A DNA stretch of 64,000 bases from an uncultured Aquimarina sp. (lineage in GTDB: Bacteria; Bacteroidota; Bacteroidia; Flavobacteriales; Flavobacteriaceae). Both the position numbers and the translations under genes were made by a program. Positions 26,665 through 35,255 of this stretch are shown in pieces (position 1 is the first letter of the stretch; every line of letters begins with the position of its first letter). Under the pieces are notes generated by a model. That model searched no databases. It had not been told where the DNA came from and saw nothing but the letters and a program-made list of their open reading frames with translations. The stretch is from positions 62,001 through 126,000 of the forward strand of contig NZ_CANLYD010000006.1 in the NCBI RefSeq assembly GCF_947495315.1. The letters run 5' to 3'.

Positions 26665-27177
26665 ATGCAGTCTTTACTAACTTCAAGAGAGTATAATCCT
26701 TATTATGGTATTTATATTGATCAAGCAGAAAACGCTAATATCATAACGGGCTTACAGCAAAGTAAACAGAAGTTTATTGATTTTGTAAATGCTATTTCTG
26801 AAGAAAAATTAACATATGCCTATGCAGAAGGAAAATGGACGATCGCCGAAGTATTCCAACACATAATTGATACAGAACGCATTTTTTCTTACAGGGCGCT
26901 TCGTTTTGCTAGAAATGACAAAAGCCCATTGATGGGTTTTGATCAAGACGAATATGTTCCTAATTCTAATGCAAATAATTATAGTAAGCAGGAATTTATA
27001 GAAGATTTTGAAGCAACTAGAAATAACTCAATAGCATTATTCAAAAGTTTTACAGAGGATATGTTAACTCAAATAGGCGAGGCTAGTGGAAGCCCAATGA
27101 GCGCCAGAGCTGCGGGTTATATACTTTCTGGTCATCAGAAACATCATTTGGATGTAATTAGAGATCGATATTTATAA
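26665..27177 (+). CDS. DinB-superfamily protein
   Basis: A 170-residue four-helix-bundle protein of the DinB/YfiT type. The metal-binding histidine pattern is visible: EGKWTIAEVFQHIIDTERIF (about 54-73) and SGHQKHHLDVIRDRY at the C-terminus. These proteins are often thiol-dependent transferases (bacillithiol or mycothiol analogues); the substrate here is unknown. It is followed 12 bp later by an NTF2-like gene on the same strand, so the two may be co-transcribed. Confidence 0.85.
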   Translation: MQSLLTSREYNPYYGIYIDQAENANIITGLQQSKQKFIDFVNAISEEKLTYAYAEGKWTIAEVFQHIIDTERIFSYRALRFARNDKSPLMGFDQDEYVPNSNANNYSKQEFIEDFEATRNNSIALFKSFTEDMLTQIGEASGSPMSARAAGYILSGHQKHHLDVIRDRYL

Positions 27178-27189
27178 TTCATAAATGAA

Positions 27190-27561
27190 ATGACTAAAGA
27201 AGAAGTAGCAAAAAAGTATCTATTCTTTTTAGAAAAAGGAGAGATGGATTGCGTAGTTGATCTGTTTACAAATGATGGTGTGGTAGAGTCTCCGTTATAT
27301 GGAGTTCTTTCTGCTAAAGAATTTTATAAAGCCTTAGCAGAAGATACTAATTCTTCTCAGCTTCGTTTTGATGGATTGTTTTTTGAGAAAAATACGAATA
27401 GGATTTCTTTATTTTTTGACTATGTGTGGATACTAAAAAACAATAAAACTGTTGAATTTAAAGTAGTGGATATTTTAGAACTTACTTCTGAAAATAAAAT
27501 CAAAAAACTCATCATTATATATGATACGGTGAATGCCAGAAGTTTGATAGACACATTATAA
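27190..27561 (+). CDS. NTF2-like/SnoaL-like protein
   Basis: A 123-residue single-domain protein with the cone-shaped NTF2 pattern: an N-terminal helix pair (KEEVAKKYLFFLEKGEMDCVVDLFTNDGVVESPLYGV) and a C-terminal curved sheet (NRISLFFDYVWILKNNKTVEFKVVDILELTSENKIKKLIIIYD). Proteins of this kind can be isomerases, hydrolases or binding proteins. It is probably co-transcribed with the DinB-like gene and convergent with the hydrolase operon. Confidence 0.8.
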   Translation: MTKEEVAKKYLFFLEKGEMDCVVDLFTNDGVVESPLYGVLSAKEFYKALAEDTNSSQLRFDGLFFEKNTNRISLFFDYVWILKNNKTVEFKVVDILELTSENKIKKLIIIYDTVNARSLIDTL

Positions 27562-27590
27562 AGGTGATTTTTCTTTAGATTGCTTTAATC

Positions 27591-28220
27591 TCAAACAATA
27601 TCTTTTAAAGTTTCTATATTTAATTCGTGACCTCCAGGATGTGATCTAAATTCTATTTGTGATAGTATCTCTTTTACACGTATTTTTTCGGCTTCTACTT
27701 TGTCTAATTCAAAATAGGGATCCTTTTCTCCTAAAATATGAGTTACTTTGGTCTTTTGGGTTAAAAATATAAAATCTTCTTTTCCTAATTCCTTCGGAAA
27801 TCCTCCGGAAATCATCACAAAGCCATCTGGTTGTATTTGTCTACTGGCAATCCATCTACTGGCAATACTAACGCCTTGTGAATATCCCAGGACAACAAAT
27901 CTAGCTGTAGAAGGAAGTTTTTCTGCTTCAATAACTGAATCTATATAATTCAGTACATTTTTAGTCTCGGTTCGGGTATTCTCTTTGGTGAGCCAGCTAG
28001 ATCCTACTTTTTTATAATCATTATTTTTATAATATTTGGATGGAGCTTGCGGAGCAATGACATAGTTTTCCTTAGGATCCAAACTCTGGAATAACCGAAT
28101 AAAATATCTGCTTAGATAACCAATTCCGTGAAAGACTAACCAAACAGTTTTCGTTTCAGAAGTCAACTCATTTAAAGTATCATAGGTATTTGTGGATTGA
28201 TAAACAACCTCTTTTTGCAT
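27591..28220 (-). CDS. Alpha/beta hydrolase (phospholipase/carboxylesterase type)
   Basis: A 209-residue hydrolase. The nucleophile elbow is GYSQGVSIA; the catalytic Asp is probably in ILGEKDPYFELDKVE and the His in RSHPGGHELN. I chose ATG at 28220 because it follows the upstream stop by 13 bp; an in-frame ATG at 28253 would overlap the upstream gene and add 11 residues. Third hydrolase of a TetR-led operon. Likely acts on carboxyl esters. Confidence 0.8.
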   Translation of the reverse strand: MQKEVVYQSTNTYDTLNELTSETKTVWLVFHGIGYLSRYFIRLFQSLDPKENYVIAPQAPSKYYKNNDYKKVGSSWLTKENTRTETKNVLNYIDSVIEAEKLPSTARFVVLGYSQGVSIASRWIASRQIQPDGFVMISGGFPKELGKEDFIFLTQKTKVTHILGEKDPYFELDKVEAEKIRVKEILSQIEFRSHPGGHELNIETLKDIV

Positions 28221-28233
28221 AATTAGTAGCTTT

Positions 28234-29082
28234 TTATAGTTGGAACCATTCATCTATTATAGGCCACAAGATATTCTGATTTTTCTTTCTAAAAAAATCA
28301 AAATGGCCAATTGTTTTTAGGTTATAATCTGATGGTTTTAAGTGTTTTCTGATAGTTTTAGCATTGTTATATACGCGATCACTTAATATGTCTACTGATT
28401 TCTTGGGAGCAAAAAGGTCATCGTCAATACTAATTAATAGCATAGATTCTTTAATATCTTGATAATAGGTTTCAGAACTTCCTTTGGTAAAATGTAGCAT
28501 CGAATCTGGATGTAATAAGAAAGTTGCCCAGTCCTTTGCAGCTTTTGTGGTCAAAGGTTTTCCTAATCCAAACCAACTTGATGGGTAGTATCCCAAGACC
28601 GATGTAGTAATAGGTACAAAGAACTTAAAATTAAGATATATCAAAGCACGTATCCTTGGGGTAAAATGTTTGTAAAACCCAAACTGAGAACCTATAGTAA
28701 GATACTTGTCATAATATTGAAACGCGTCGCTAAAACCTACGCTGTTTCCACCATAACTATGACCTATCATATATTGTGTGTTATCGGGAAATTCCTCTTT
28801 TGCATATTTTGATACAGCTTTAAAATCCATTGCCCACGAAAAGAAACCATACTCTTTTAGAGATTGAATACTTTGCGATGTAGAAGATCCAATACTTCGA
28901 TAATCAAAAGTAAAAACATTACATCCTTTTTCTGCCAGGTATGTAGCCATACTAAAGTAAAACTTTTGCGGAACAGCTACAGCAGGGGCAAAGACGATTG
29001 TTTTATTATTTGATGATTTTGGAACAAATTCATGTACCGAAATAGGGTAGTTATCCATGGATTTAACAGTATATGATTCCAT
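28234..29082 (-). CDS. Alpha/beta hydrolase, serine aminopeptidase/monoacylglycerol lipase type
   Basis: A 282-residue hydrolase. Nucleophile elbow GHSYGGNS at about 107-114, preceded by the strand FTFDYRSIGSS. Catalytic Asp is probably in SIDDDLFAPKKSVD and His in TIGHFDFFRKKN. No signal peptide. It lies 2 bp after the stop of the first hydrolase in the TetR operon. Together the three hydrolases suggest breakdown of an ester compound sensed by the TetR protein. Confidence 0.82.
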   Translation of the reverse strand: MESYTVKSMDNYPISVHEFVPKSSNNKTIVFAPAVAVPQKFYFSMATYLAEKGCNVFTFDYRSIGSSTSQSIQSLKEYGFFSWAMDFKAVSKYAKEEFPDNTQYMIGHSYGGNSVGFSDAFQYYDKYLTIGSQFGFYKHFTPRIRALIYLNFKFFVPITTSVLGYYPSSWFGLGKPLTTKAAKDWATFLLHPDSMLHFTKGSSETYYQDIKESMLLISIDDDLFAPKKSVDILSDRVYNNAKTIRKHLKPSDYNLKTIGHFDFFRKKNQNILWPIIDEWFQL

Positions 29083-29084
29083 TG

Positions 29085-29924
29085 TTAAGGTTTTAAAATT
29101 GAGTTTTGTTGTAAATATTGTTCAGTCTGTAAGTCGAAAAAAGTAACAATCTTATTGAAGTAATCATTTCGGGACTTTGATTTTGGTATCTGAGCATGTT
29201 TTGCATTGGAAATAATGTGTAATTCCGATTGGATAGGTATAGTTTGGTTAAAACGATATCCTGCATCATCTTTAATGAGTTCATCTTTATCTAGATATAT
29301 AAAAAGAACCTTTTGCAAACTATGAGCATCTTTGATTCTATCAATCATGCGTATTTTCTTTTTTAACTTAGGATTAAAAGTATTAAGTGTTTTTAAAGCA
29401 AAATTTGCAAAAGGATATTGAACCCAGAAATCATCAAGCGTATTAGCAGCACTTTCTATAATAGCAAAGTCATAATCATGTTTTTCTGCAAAAGCAATAG
29501 TAGCCCATTGTCCGCCTAAAGAGATCCCTAAATACCCTAAAGGAGTATTTGGGAATAGGTTTCTAGCGGTATCTCCGGCAGAAATTATATCTTCATGATA
29601 ATAGAAATTTCCGACTTCACTTTCTCCAAATCCGTTGATGTCAAAAATGAATACGTTATAGCCTTGATTTCTTAGTATATCAGTATATCCATTTTTAAGA
29701 AAATATCCTTTGGCTTCTTTTCCCATGGGATGTCCTAATACAATAGTAGCTTTGGTTGTATCATTAATGGAGTATGAATACATTCCTTTTAGTAAAGCAC
29801 CAGATTTACTTTTAAAGGAAATAAAATTCCATTCTTTGTTCTGTTCTTTGGATAATGGATTTTTCCATGGTATCATAAAACGTCCAAAAAAAGGTTTTTT
29901 CGCAATCTTATAATATGTTTTCAT
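29085..29924 (-). CDS. Alpha/beta hydrolase, first of three in the TetR operon
   Basis: A 279-residue hydrolase. The nucleophile elbow is GISLGGQWA, preceded by the oxyanion-type segment VLGHPMGKEAKGYFLKNGY and FDINGFGESE. The catalytic acid may lie in FIYLDKDELIKDD and the His in SNAKHAQIPK. Its ATG overlaps the stop of the TetR gene (ATGA), so the two are translationally coupled. It is not clearly a close paralogue of the other two hydrolases beyond the fold. Confidence 0.8.
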   Translation of the reverse strand: MKTYYKIAKKPFFGRFMIPWKNPLSKEQNKEWNFISFKSKSGALLKGMYSYSINDTTKATIVLGHPMGKEAKGYFLKNGYTDILRNQGYNVFIFDINGFGESEVGNFYYHEDIISAGDTARNLFPNTPLGYLGISLGGQWATIAFAEKHDYDFAIIESAANTLDDFWVQYPFANFALKTLNTFNPKLKKKIRMIDRIKDAHSLQKVLFIYLDKDELIKDDAGYRFNQTIPIQSELHIISNAKHAQIPKSKSRNDYFNKIVTFFDLQTEQYLQQNSILKP

Positions 29925-30484
29925 TTCTTTAATATTATCTTTTCCATTCTGGAAACTGCATTATTAATATATTTATGATCGTTATAGATACGCATCAATA
30001 AAATACCGCCTTCAAGATCCTGAACCATTTGTTCCGCTAGTGATAATGATTCTTCTTTAGAATAGTTAGGTTCTAGCAAAATCTGTAAACCGGCAATGAA
30101 ATCTTCAAAAAAATGTTTGATTTCATCCTTGTAAATAGGATCCAGATGGGCAGTTTCTAGGGCGGTGTTTGCCATAATACAACCGCTATTCGCATTTTTA
30201 AACATTTTATCAATGAGTCCATGAACTTTTTTAAGTTTTTGTTCAATAGTAAGCGTATTGTTTTCAATCACTTTGAATAGATTGTGTTTGAAATAACTAT
30301 TTACGGTTGCTAGCACCTCTTTGATTAATTGCTCTTTGTTATTAAAGTAGTAGTAAAAATGTGATTTCTGAATTTCACAAGCTTTAGCCAACTCACTCAT
30401 GCTACTTTTACAGATACCTCGTTCTCTCAATACTGGAATGACTTTACTGAGTACTTCTTCCTTAGATGTTTTTGTTTTTGGCAT
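29921..30484 (-). CDS. TetR/AcrR family regulator
   Basis: A 187-residue regulator. The N-terminal helix-turn-helix reads VLRERGICKSSMSELAKACEIQKSHFYYYFNNKEQLIKEVL (about 17-57). The C-terminal ligand-binding domain has the GCIMANTALETAH pattern seen in AcrR-like regulators. It leads an operon with three hydrolases (ATGA overlap with the first). A GAACGTTC-centred palindrome lies just upstream of its ATG, suggesting autorepression. Confidence 0.9.
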   Translation of the reverse strand: MPKTKTSKEEVLSKVIPVLRERGICKSSMSELAKACEIQKSHFYYYFNNKEQLIKEVLATVNSYFKHNLFKVIENNTLTIEQKLKKVHGLIDKMFKNANSGCIMANTALETAHLDPIYKDEIKHFFEDFIAGLQILLEPNYSKEESLSLAEQMVQDLEGGILLMRIYNDHKYINNAVSRMEKIILKK

Positions 30485-30488
30485 TTTA

Positions 30489-30503
30489 TTGAACGTTCGT
30501 TAA
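30489..30503. promoter_or_regulatory. Probable TetR operator
   Basis: TTGAACGTTCGTTAA lies 5 bp upstream of the TetR start codon and contains the perfect 8 bp palindrome GAACGTTC. The sequence is of the type bound by many TetR/AcrR proteins. Confidence 0.5.
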
Positions 30504-30568
30504 AATAATACATAAATATAGTTAGAATTATTTAATGTCATTGTTTATTTTTACTTAAAATTAAATTT

Positions 30569-30994
30569 ATGAAATTAACTGAAGAAGAAATATTGGAACA
30601 ATGTGCTAAAATGTGCAAGAATACACTGATGGAGACATTAGATATTTCTTTTTGTGAGGTAGGAGCTGATTATTTAGTAGCAAAGATGCCTGTAACTCCT
30701 AGGGTTCATCAACCAGATGGTGTGTTGCATGGCGGTGCTATGGTTGCTCTAGCGGAAAGTGTTGGTAGTGCGGCCTCACATATTTTTCTAGATACTAAAG
30801 AGTTTTATATTAGAGGTTTGGAGATTTCTGCTAATCATGTAAAAAGCATTAAAGAAGGATATGTATATGCCAGAGCAGAGATTGTACATAAAGGAAGGAC
30901 GACTCAACTTTGGGATATTAAAATACGTGATGAAGAAGGTAACTTGATCTCCATTGTAAAATTAACAACTATAGCATTGTCTAAATCCAGATAA
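30569..30994 (+). CDS. menI: Hotdog-fold thioesterase, probable DHNA-CoA hydrolase
   Basis: A 141-residue PaaI-type hotdog thioesterase. The active-site segment is HQPDGVLHGGAMVALAESVGS (about 50-70), with Glu67 as probable catalytic base. The context gives a specific job: the next genes, 1 bp and then 44 bp apart, are menF and menD, so it probably releases 1,4-dihydroxy-2-naphthoate from its CoA ester. The menI assignment is by context; the fold assignment is firm. Confidence 0.8.
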   Translation: MKLTEEEILEQCAKMCKNTLMETLDISFCEVGADYLVAKMPVTPRVHQPDGVLHGGAMVALAESVGSAASHIFLDTKEFYIRGLEISANHVKSIKEGYVYARAEIVHKGRTTQLWDIKIRDEEGNLISIVKLTTIALSKSR

Positions 30995-30995
30995 T

Positions 30996-32072
30996 ATGGA
31001 TGCTTCAGCATTATACCTGAAAATCCAATCTCAATTGGATCATCAATTACCATTTGTTGTATATAGAAAATCTGGAGAAAAAAAAATAAATAGTTTTCTT
31101 CAAAATGATAATCACTTGTATGATGTAAATGCATATGATACTTCAGGTTTTGTGTTTGCGCCATTTGATAGTGAGGACAAAGCAATATTAATACCGACAG
31201 ATAAAAGTAGTTACTATAGCGCGGTTATTCTGTCGGAGCGCAAAGTTCAAAATCAAAATCAATCTTCCTCTATTCATAACAATCACAAAGCGAAAAAAAG
31301 TCATATAAAGCTGGTTGAGGATGGGATAGGCGCTATCGCTAATGATTCTTTTAAGAAGGTGGTATTGTCCAGAAAAGAAGAAATGACTTTCCCTAGTAAA
31401 GACTATTTAAAAGTCTTTCAGCAGTTAATTGATAATTATCCCAATGCTTTTGTGTATTGTTGGTACCATCCAGCTGTAGGAACCTGGCTTGGTGCAACTC
31501 CAGAGACTTTGGTTACTATAAAAGAAGATCAGTTTTTTACGATGGCATTAGCCGGGACTCAGCCTTATGTTGATTCGTTAGAAGTATATTGGGGAGCTAA
31601 GGAAATAGAGGAACAAGCGATGGTTACGGATTTTGTTTTGAATGAACTCTCATCTAAAGTAAGTAGTATTGAAAAATCAAGTACATATACATATCAGGCA
31701 GGCACATTGTTACATCTAAGAACAGATATTAAAGGCTTCTTGAAAAATAAAAAATCTAGTGTACAAGATATTATCAAAGTATTACATCCCACGCCTGCTG
31801 TATGTGGTTTACCTAAAAAACCAGCAAAATCTTTTATTTTAAAGAATGAATTATATGATCGAAAATATTATACAGGTTTCCTTGGAGAATTATATATCAA
31901 TCATAAAGGAAAAACTGAATCTAATCTGTACGTAAACCTAAGATGTATGGAAATGTCTTCTGGTAAAGCAATAATTTATGTAGGAGGGGGGATCACCAAA
32001 GATTCTATCTCTGAAAAAGAATGGGAAGAAACAGTACGAAAGACTGAAACAATGAAAAAAGTTTTGCATTAA
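30996..32072 (+). CDS. menF: Isochorismate synthase
   Basis: Converts chorismate to isochorismate, the first committed step of menaquinone synthesis; 358 residues. The chorismate-binding domain shows VVLSRKEEM, GATPETLVTIKEDQFFTMALAGTQ, HPTPAVCGLPK, YTGFLGEL and VGGGITKDSISEKEWEET, the usual order of family motifs with the Mg-binding Glu residues. The N-terminal ~110 residues are diverged. One base separates it from the thioesterase upstream, and menD follows, which supports MenF rather than a siderophore EntC. Confidence 0.9.
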   Translation: MDASALYLKIQSQLDHQLPFVVYRKSGEKKINSFLQNDNHLYDVNAYDTSGFVFAPFDSEDKAILIPTDKSSYYSAVILSERKVQNQNQSSSIHNNHKAKKSHIKLVEDGIGAIANDSFKKVVLSRKEEMTFPSKDYLKVFQQLIDNYPNAFVYCWYHPAVGTWLGATPETLVTIKEDQFFTMALAGTQPYVDSLEVYWGAKEIEEQAMVTDFVLNELSSKVSSIEKSSTYTYQAGTLLHLRTDIKGFLKNKKSSVQDIIKVLHPTPAVCGLPKKPAKSFILKNELYDRKYYTGFLGELYINHKGKTESNLYVNLRCMEMSSGKAIIYVGGGITKDSISEKEWEETVRKTETMKKVLH

Positions 32073-32116
32073 AACACTGGCTTTAATTATGGCTATATCG
32101 TAATTTAGCGACTCGA

Positions 32117-33841
32117 ATGAAGAAACGATTATATTCTAAAATTCCTTTGTCTCAAACTATTGTTGCTTTGTGTGAAGCAAAAGGAATTCATCATATTGTA
32201 ATATCTCCAGGATCCAGAAATGCACCGTTGACTATTGGTTTCACTGAAAATCCTGACATGCATTGTTATAGTATTGTTGATGAGCGATGTGCAGCTTTTT
32301 TTGCATTGGGAATTGCACAACAGATTAAAAAACCTGTAGCACTGGTGTGTACATCGGGTAGTGCATTATTAAATTATTACCCGGCAATTTCAGAGGCTTT
32401 TTATAGTGATATTCCTTTGGTAGTATTAAGTGCTGATAGACCTATTGAGCGTATTGATATTGGTGACGGGCAAACGATACGTCAAAAAAATGTATTCGAA
32501 AATCATATTTTGTACTCTGCGAATTTATATTCTGAAATTGTACCAGAGACAGAAATAGATGATCTTAAGATAAAGCAAAAACAACACGAAGCACAAAAGC
32601 ATAATGAAAGAGAAATCAACCTAGCTCTTAATGTTTCTATAGAAAAAAGTGGTCCGGTTCATATTAATGTTCCGTTCTATGAGCCGCTATATGATGTAAT
32701 TGAGCGACCAACCATTTCTCCCAAAAACATTCCTGTAGAATATATAGAACATCGTATATCAGATACCTTGAGATCCAGTATGCTTGTCGAATGGAATAAA
32801 GCAAAACGAAAAATAATATTGATAGGTGTTAATGCACCAAACAGTATTGAGCAGAGATGGATAGATCATTTCGCCAAAGATTCTTCTGTGTTGGTTTTGA
32901 CTGAAACGACATCAAATATTCATCATGTTACTCATGTTAATTGTATCGATCAATTAATTACATCCTTAAATGAAGAAGAATTTAGAGCATTGCAACCTGA
33001 GATTCTACTTACTTTCGGTGGAATGGTGGTTTCTAAACGAATCAAAGCTTTTTTTAGAAACTATCAACCTAAAGTACATTGGCATATAGACGAGAAGAAG
33101 GCTTATGATACATATTTCTGTTTAACGGAACATATAAAAATGAATCCTAATTCCTTTTTTTCTAATTTCCTTCCGAATACTGTAGCAATGAAGAATGATT
33201 ACAAATCATTTTGGATATCCCTAAGAAATCAAAGAAGAGAACGACATGCTGAATATTTAGAACAGATAGGTTTTACAGATCTAAAAGTGTATGAAACACT
33301 TTTTAATCACATTCCAGATGATCAGATGATTCAGTTAAGTAATAGTTCTACGGTACGATATGCACAATTGTTTTCATTGAATCCCTCTTTTAAAGTGTAT
33401 TGTAATAGAGGAACAAGCGGTATCGATGGAAGTACATCTACGGCTATTGGAGCAGCAGTAGCTTCTGGGATTCCCACAACCTTAATAACAGGAGATCTTA
33501 GTTTCTTTTACGATAGTAATGGATTATGGAATGATAATATACCTGCTAATTTTAAAATTATTTTAATCAATAATAGCGGAGGAGGAATTTTTAGAATTTT
33601 ACCAGGTAAATCAGAGACGGACAATTTTAGTACTTTTTTTGAGACGAAACATAATCTTACTGCAGAGCAGCTTTGTACTATGTTTAGTTTTAAATATGCG
33701 CAGACAAATGAAATAAAAGGATTGGTAAAAGGCATTGAAAATCTATATCTCAACAATGATTCACCTCAGTTATTGGAAGTTTTTACACCAAGAAAAATGA
33801 ATGATGGTGTTTTAATCGATTATTTTAAGCATTTTATCTAA
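32117..33841 (+). CDS. menD: 2-succinyl-5-enolpyruvyl-6-hydroxy-3-cyclohexene-1-carboxylate synthase
   Basis: Thiamine-diphosphate enzyme that joins isochorismate and 2-oxoglutarate; 574 residues. The N-terminal substrate region reads ISPGSRNAPLTIGF (about 28-41), then CTSGSALLNYYPAISEA. The ThDP-binding region has CNRGTSGIDGSTSTAIGAA (about 431-449) and GDLSFFYDSNGLWN ... NNSGGGIFRILPG, the MenD signature. It is third in the menaquinone operon. A run of charged residues between about 145 and 180 is a variable insertion. Confidence 0.95.
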   Translation: MKKRLYSKIPLSQTIVALCEAKGIHHIVISPGSRNAPLTIGFTENPDMHCYSIVDERCAAFFALGIAQQIKKPVALVCTSGSALLNYYPAISEAFYSDIPLVVLSADRPIERIDIGDGQTIRQKNVFENHILYSANLYSEIVPETEIDDLKIKQKQHEAQKHNEREINLALNVSIEKSGPVHINVPFYEPLYDVIERPTISPKNIPVEYIEHRISDTLRSSMLVEWNKAKRKIILIGVNAPNSIEQRWIDHFAKDSSVLVLTETTSNIHHVTHVNCIDQLITSLNEEEFRALQPEILLTFGGMVVSKRIKAFFRNYQPKVHWHIDEKKAYDTYFCLTEHIKMNPNSFFSNFLPNTVAMKNDYKSFWISLRNQRRERHAEYLEQIGFTDLKVYETLFNHIPDDQMIQLSNSSTVRYAQLFSLNPSFKVYCNRGTSGIDGSTSTAIGAAVASGIPTTLITGDLSFFYDSNGLWNDNIPANFKIILINNSGGGIFRILPGKSETDNFSTFFETKHNLTAEQLCTMFSFKYAQTNEIKGLVKGIENLYLNNDSPQLLEVFTPRKMNDGVLIDYFKHFI

Positions 33842-33859
33842 AAACGCCCAGAGAATATA

Positions 33860-33888
33860 ATTTATAAATGAATTATTCATTTATAAAT
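33860..33888. promoter_or_regulatory. 29 bp perfect palindrome upstream of the DUF2853 gene
   Basis: Two 14 bp arms (33860-33873 and 33875-33888; left arm ATTTATAAATGAAT) flank a single T. The stem has only two G-C pairs and no T tract, so a terminator is unlikely. It ends 5 bp before the -7 box at 33893, covering the -33 region, as an operator would. Confidence 0.5.
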
Positions 33889-33892
33889 AAGT

Positions 33893-33900
33893 TATATTTG
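33893..33900 (+). promoter_or_regulatory. Probable -7 box of the DUF2853 gene
   Basis: TATATTTG matches the TAnnTTTG consensus exactly, 44 bp upstream of the ATG. Confidence 0.45.
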
Positions 33901-33944
33901 AGATAACATAATAAATTAACTAAAACCTAAAACATTATCACCTT

Positions 33945-34286
33945 ATGAGTAAAAGAGACGAATTAATAACTAAGTACGCAGCTGATATCAAAGATAAAAT
34001 TGGTCAGACACCGGATGTGGATTTTTTAACCAAGGTTACTATTGGTTGTGGGCCATCTATTTATAATAAAGACGCTGCTACCGTATCAGGAAGCGATGCT
34101 GCAGAATTAGAAACAGTAAAGAAGAATTTCTTAATCAAAAAATTAGGGCTTTCTGATGGGCCAAAATTAGATGAAGCAATTGCTTCTGTGATGGATGCGT
34201 ATGGTAAATCTAACCGAAATAAGTATAGAGCAGTAGTGTATTACCTTCTAGCTAAACACTTCAAGAAAGAGTCTGTTTATAAATAA
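33945..34286 (+). CDS. DUF2853 family protein
   Basis: A 113-residue soluble, helical protein. The sequence (SKRDELITKYAADIKDKIG ... LTKVTIGCGPSIYNKDAATVSGSD ... YRAVVYYLLAKHF) fits DUF2853, a family abundant in Bacteroidota with no assigned function. It has its own promoter box and a strong terminator, so it is expressed separately from the menaquinone genes on either side. The 29 bp palindrome over its promoter suggests tight control. Confidence 0.85.
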   Translation: MSKRDELITKYAADIKDKIGQTPDVDFLTKVTIGCGPSIYNKDAATVSGSDAAELETVKKNFLIKKLGLSDGPKLDEAIASVMDAYGKSNRNKYRAVVYYLLAKHFKKESVYK

Positions 34287-34308
34287 AATAGCAGCTCATA
34301 AAAAAATA

Positions 34309-34338
34309 AAAGGTGTTCTCTTATGAACACCTTTTTTG
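34309..34338 (+). terminator. Rho-independent terminator after the DUF2853 gene
   Basis: AAAGGTGTTC (34309-34318) pairs perfectly with GAACACCTTT (34325-34334), loop of six bases, followed by a T run. Confidence 0.9.
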
Positions 34339-34370
34339 TTTTAATATGGTATACAGGAAGATTAAACAAT

Positions 34371-34378
34371 TATCTTTG
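34371..34378 (+). promoter_or_regulatory. Probable -7 box of the CvfB-like gene
   Basis: TATCTTTG matches TAnnTTTG exactly, 15 bp before the ATG, which implies a very short leader. Confidence 0.4.
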
Positions 34379-34393
34379 CGCAAAAAATAGAAC

Positions 34394-35233
34394 ATGCTTA
34401 AGCTCGGTACATATAATACACTAGAAATCGTAAGAGAAAGAGATCAAGGGATTTACCTTAGCGATGATGATGGAAATGAAGTGTTATTACCTAATAAATA
34501 CGTTCCGAATGAATTTATGATTAGGGATGAAATTAAAGTATTTTTATATTTAGATCACGAAGAGCGTATCGTAGCAACTACTTTAGAACCTTATATAACA
34601 GTTAATTCATTTGCTTATTTAAAATGTACGACAGTTTCTGATATTGGTGCTTTTATGGATTGGGGATTAGAGAAAGAGCTATTTATTCCTTTCAAAGAAC
34701 AGGCTTCTAAGATGAGAGTTGGTAGTTGGTACCTTGTTTTTGCGTATTTGGATGAAAAAACAAACAGGCTGGTTGGTTCTAGTAAGACTAATGCTTTTCT
34801 TGATAACTCATTAGTGTTGTTATCTGCTTATGATGAAGTAGACTTGATGGCATCACACCCTTCTCCATATGGTTGGAATATGATTGTGAATCAAAAACAT
34901 CTAGGATTGGTGTATGAAGATGAAATTTTTCAAAAAGTTACTCCTGGAGATCAGTTAAAAGGTTTCGTGAAAAAAGTACGCCCTGATGGTAAAATCGATC
35001 TTACATTACAAAGACACGGATATAGAGCTATAGAACCAAATGCGCAACAAATACTAGATGAATTAAAGTCTAGCGGAGGTTTTATTGATCTTAATGATAA
35101 ATCAAATCCTGATGATATCAAAGACGTTTTTCAGCTAAGTAAAAAAAGTTTTAAGAAGGCTATTGGTTCCTTATACAAAGCTAAAAAGATAGTTATAGAA
35201 AAAGATGGGATTCGTTTAGTTGACGAGGATTAA
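34394..35233 (+). CDS. CvfB-like S1-domain RNA-binding protein
   Basis: A 279-residue protein of the CvfB/YitL family. It shows tandem S1-like OB folds: residues about 1-60 (LKLGTYNTLEIVRERDQGIYLSDDDGNEVLLPNKYV), 70-130 (VSDIGAFMDWGLEKELFIPFKEQ), and 150-215 (GLVYEDEIFQKVTPGDQLKGFVKKVRPDGKIDLTLQ). A C-terminal winged helix (about 220-279) follows. Family members bind RNA and influence virulence or general expression. It is preceded by a TATCTTTG box, apart from the men genes. Confidence 0.87.
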   Translation: MLKLGTYNTLEIVRERDQGIYLSDDDGNEVLLPNKYVPNEFMIRDEIKVFLYLDHEERIVATTLEPYITVNSFAYLKCTTVSDIGAFMDWGLEKELFIPFKEQASKMRVGSWYLVFAYLDEKTNRLVGSSKTNAFLDNSLVLLSAYDEVDLMASHPSPYGWNMIVNQKHLGLVYEDEIFQKVTPGDQLKGFVKKVRPDGKIDLTLQRHGYRAIEPNAQQILDELKSSGGFIDLNDKSNPDDIKDVFQLSKKSFKKAIGSLYKAKKIVIEKDGIRLVDED

Positions 35234-35255
35234 TTGTTACTAATAAAAGTGTTTT

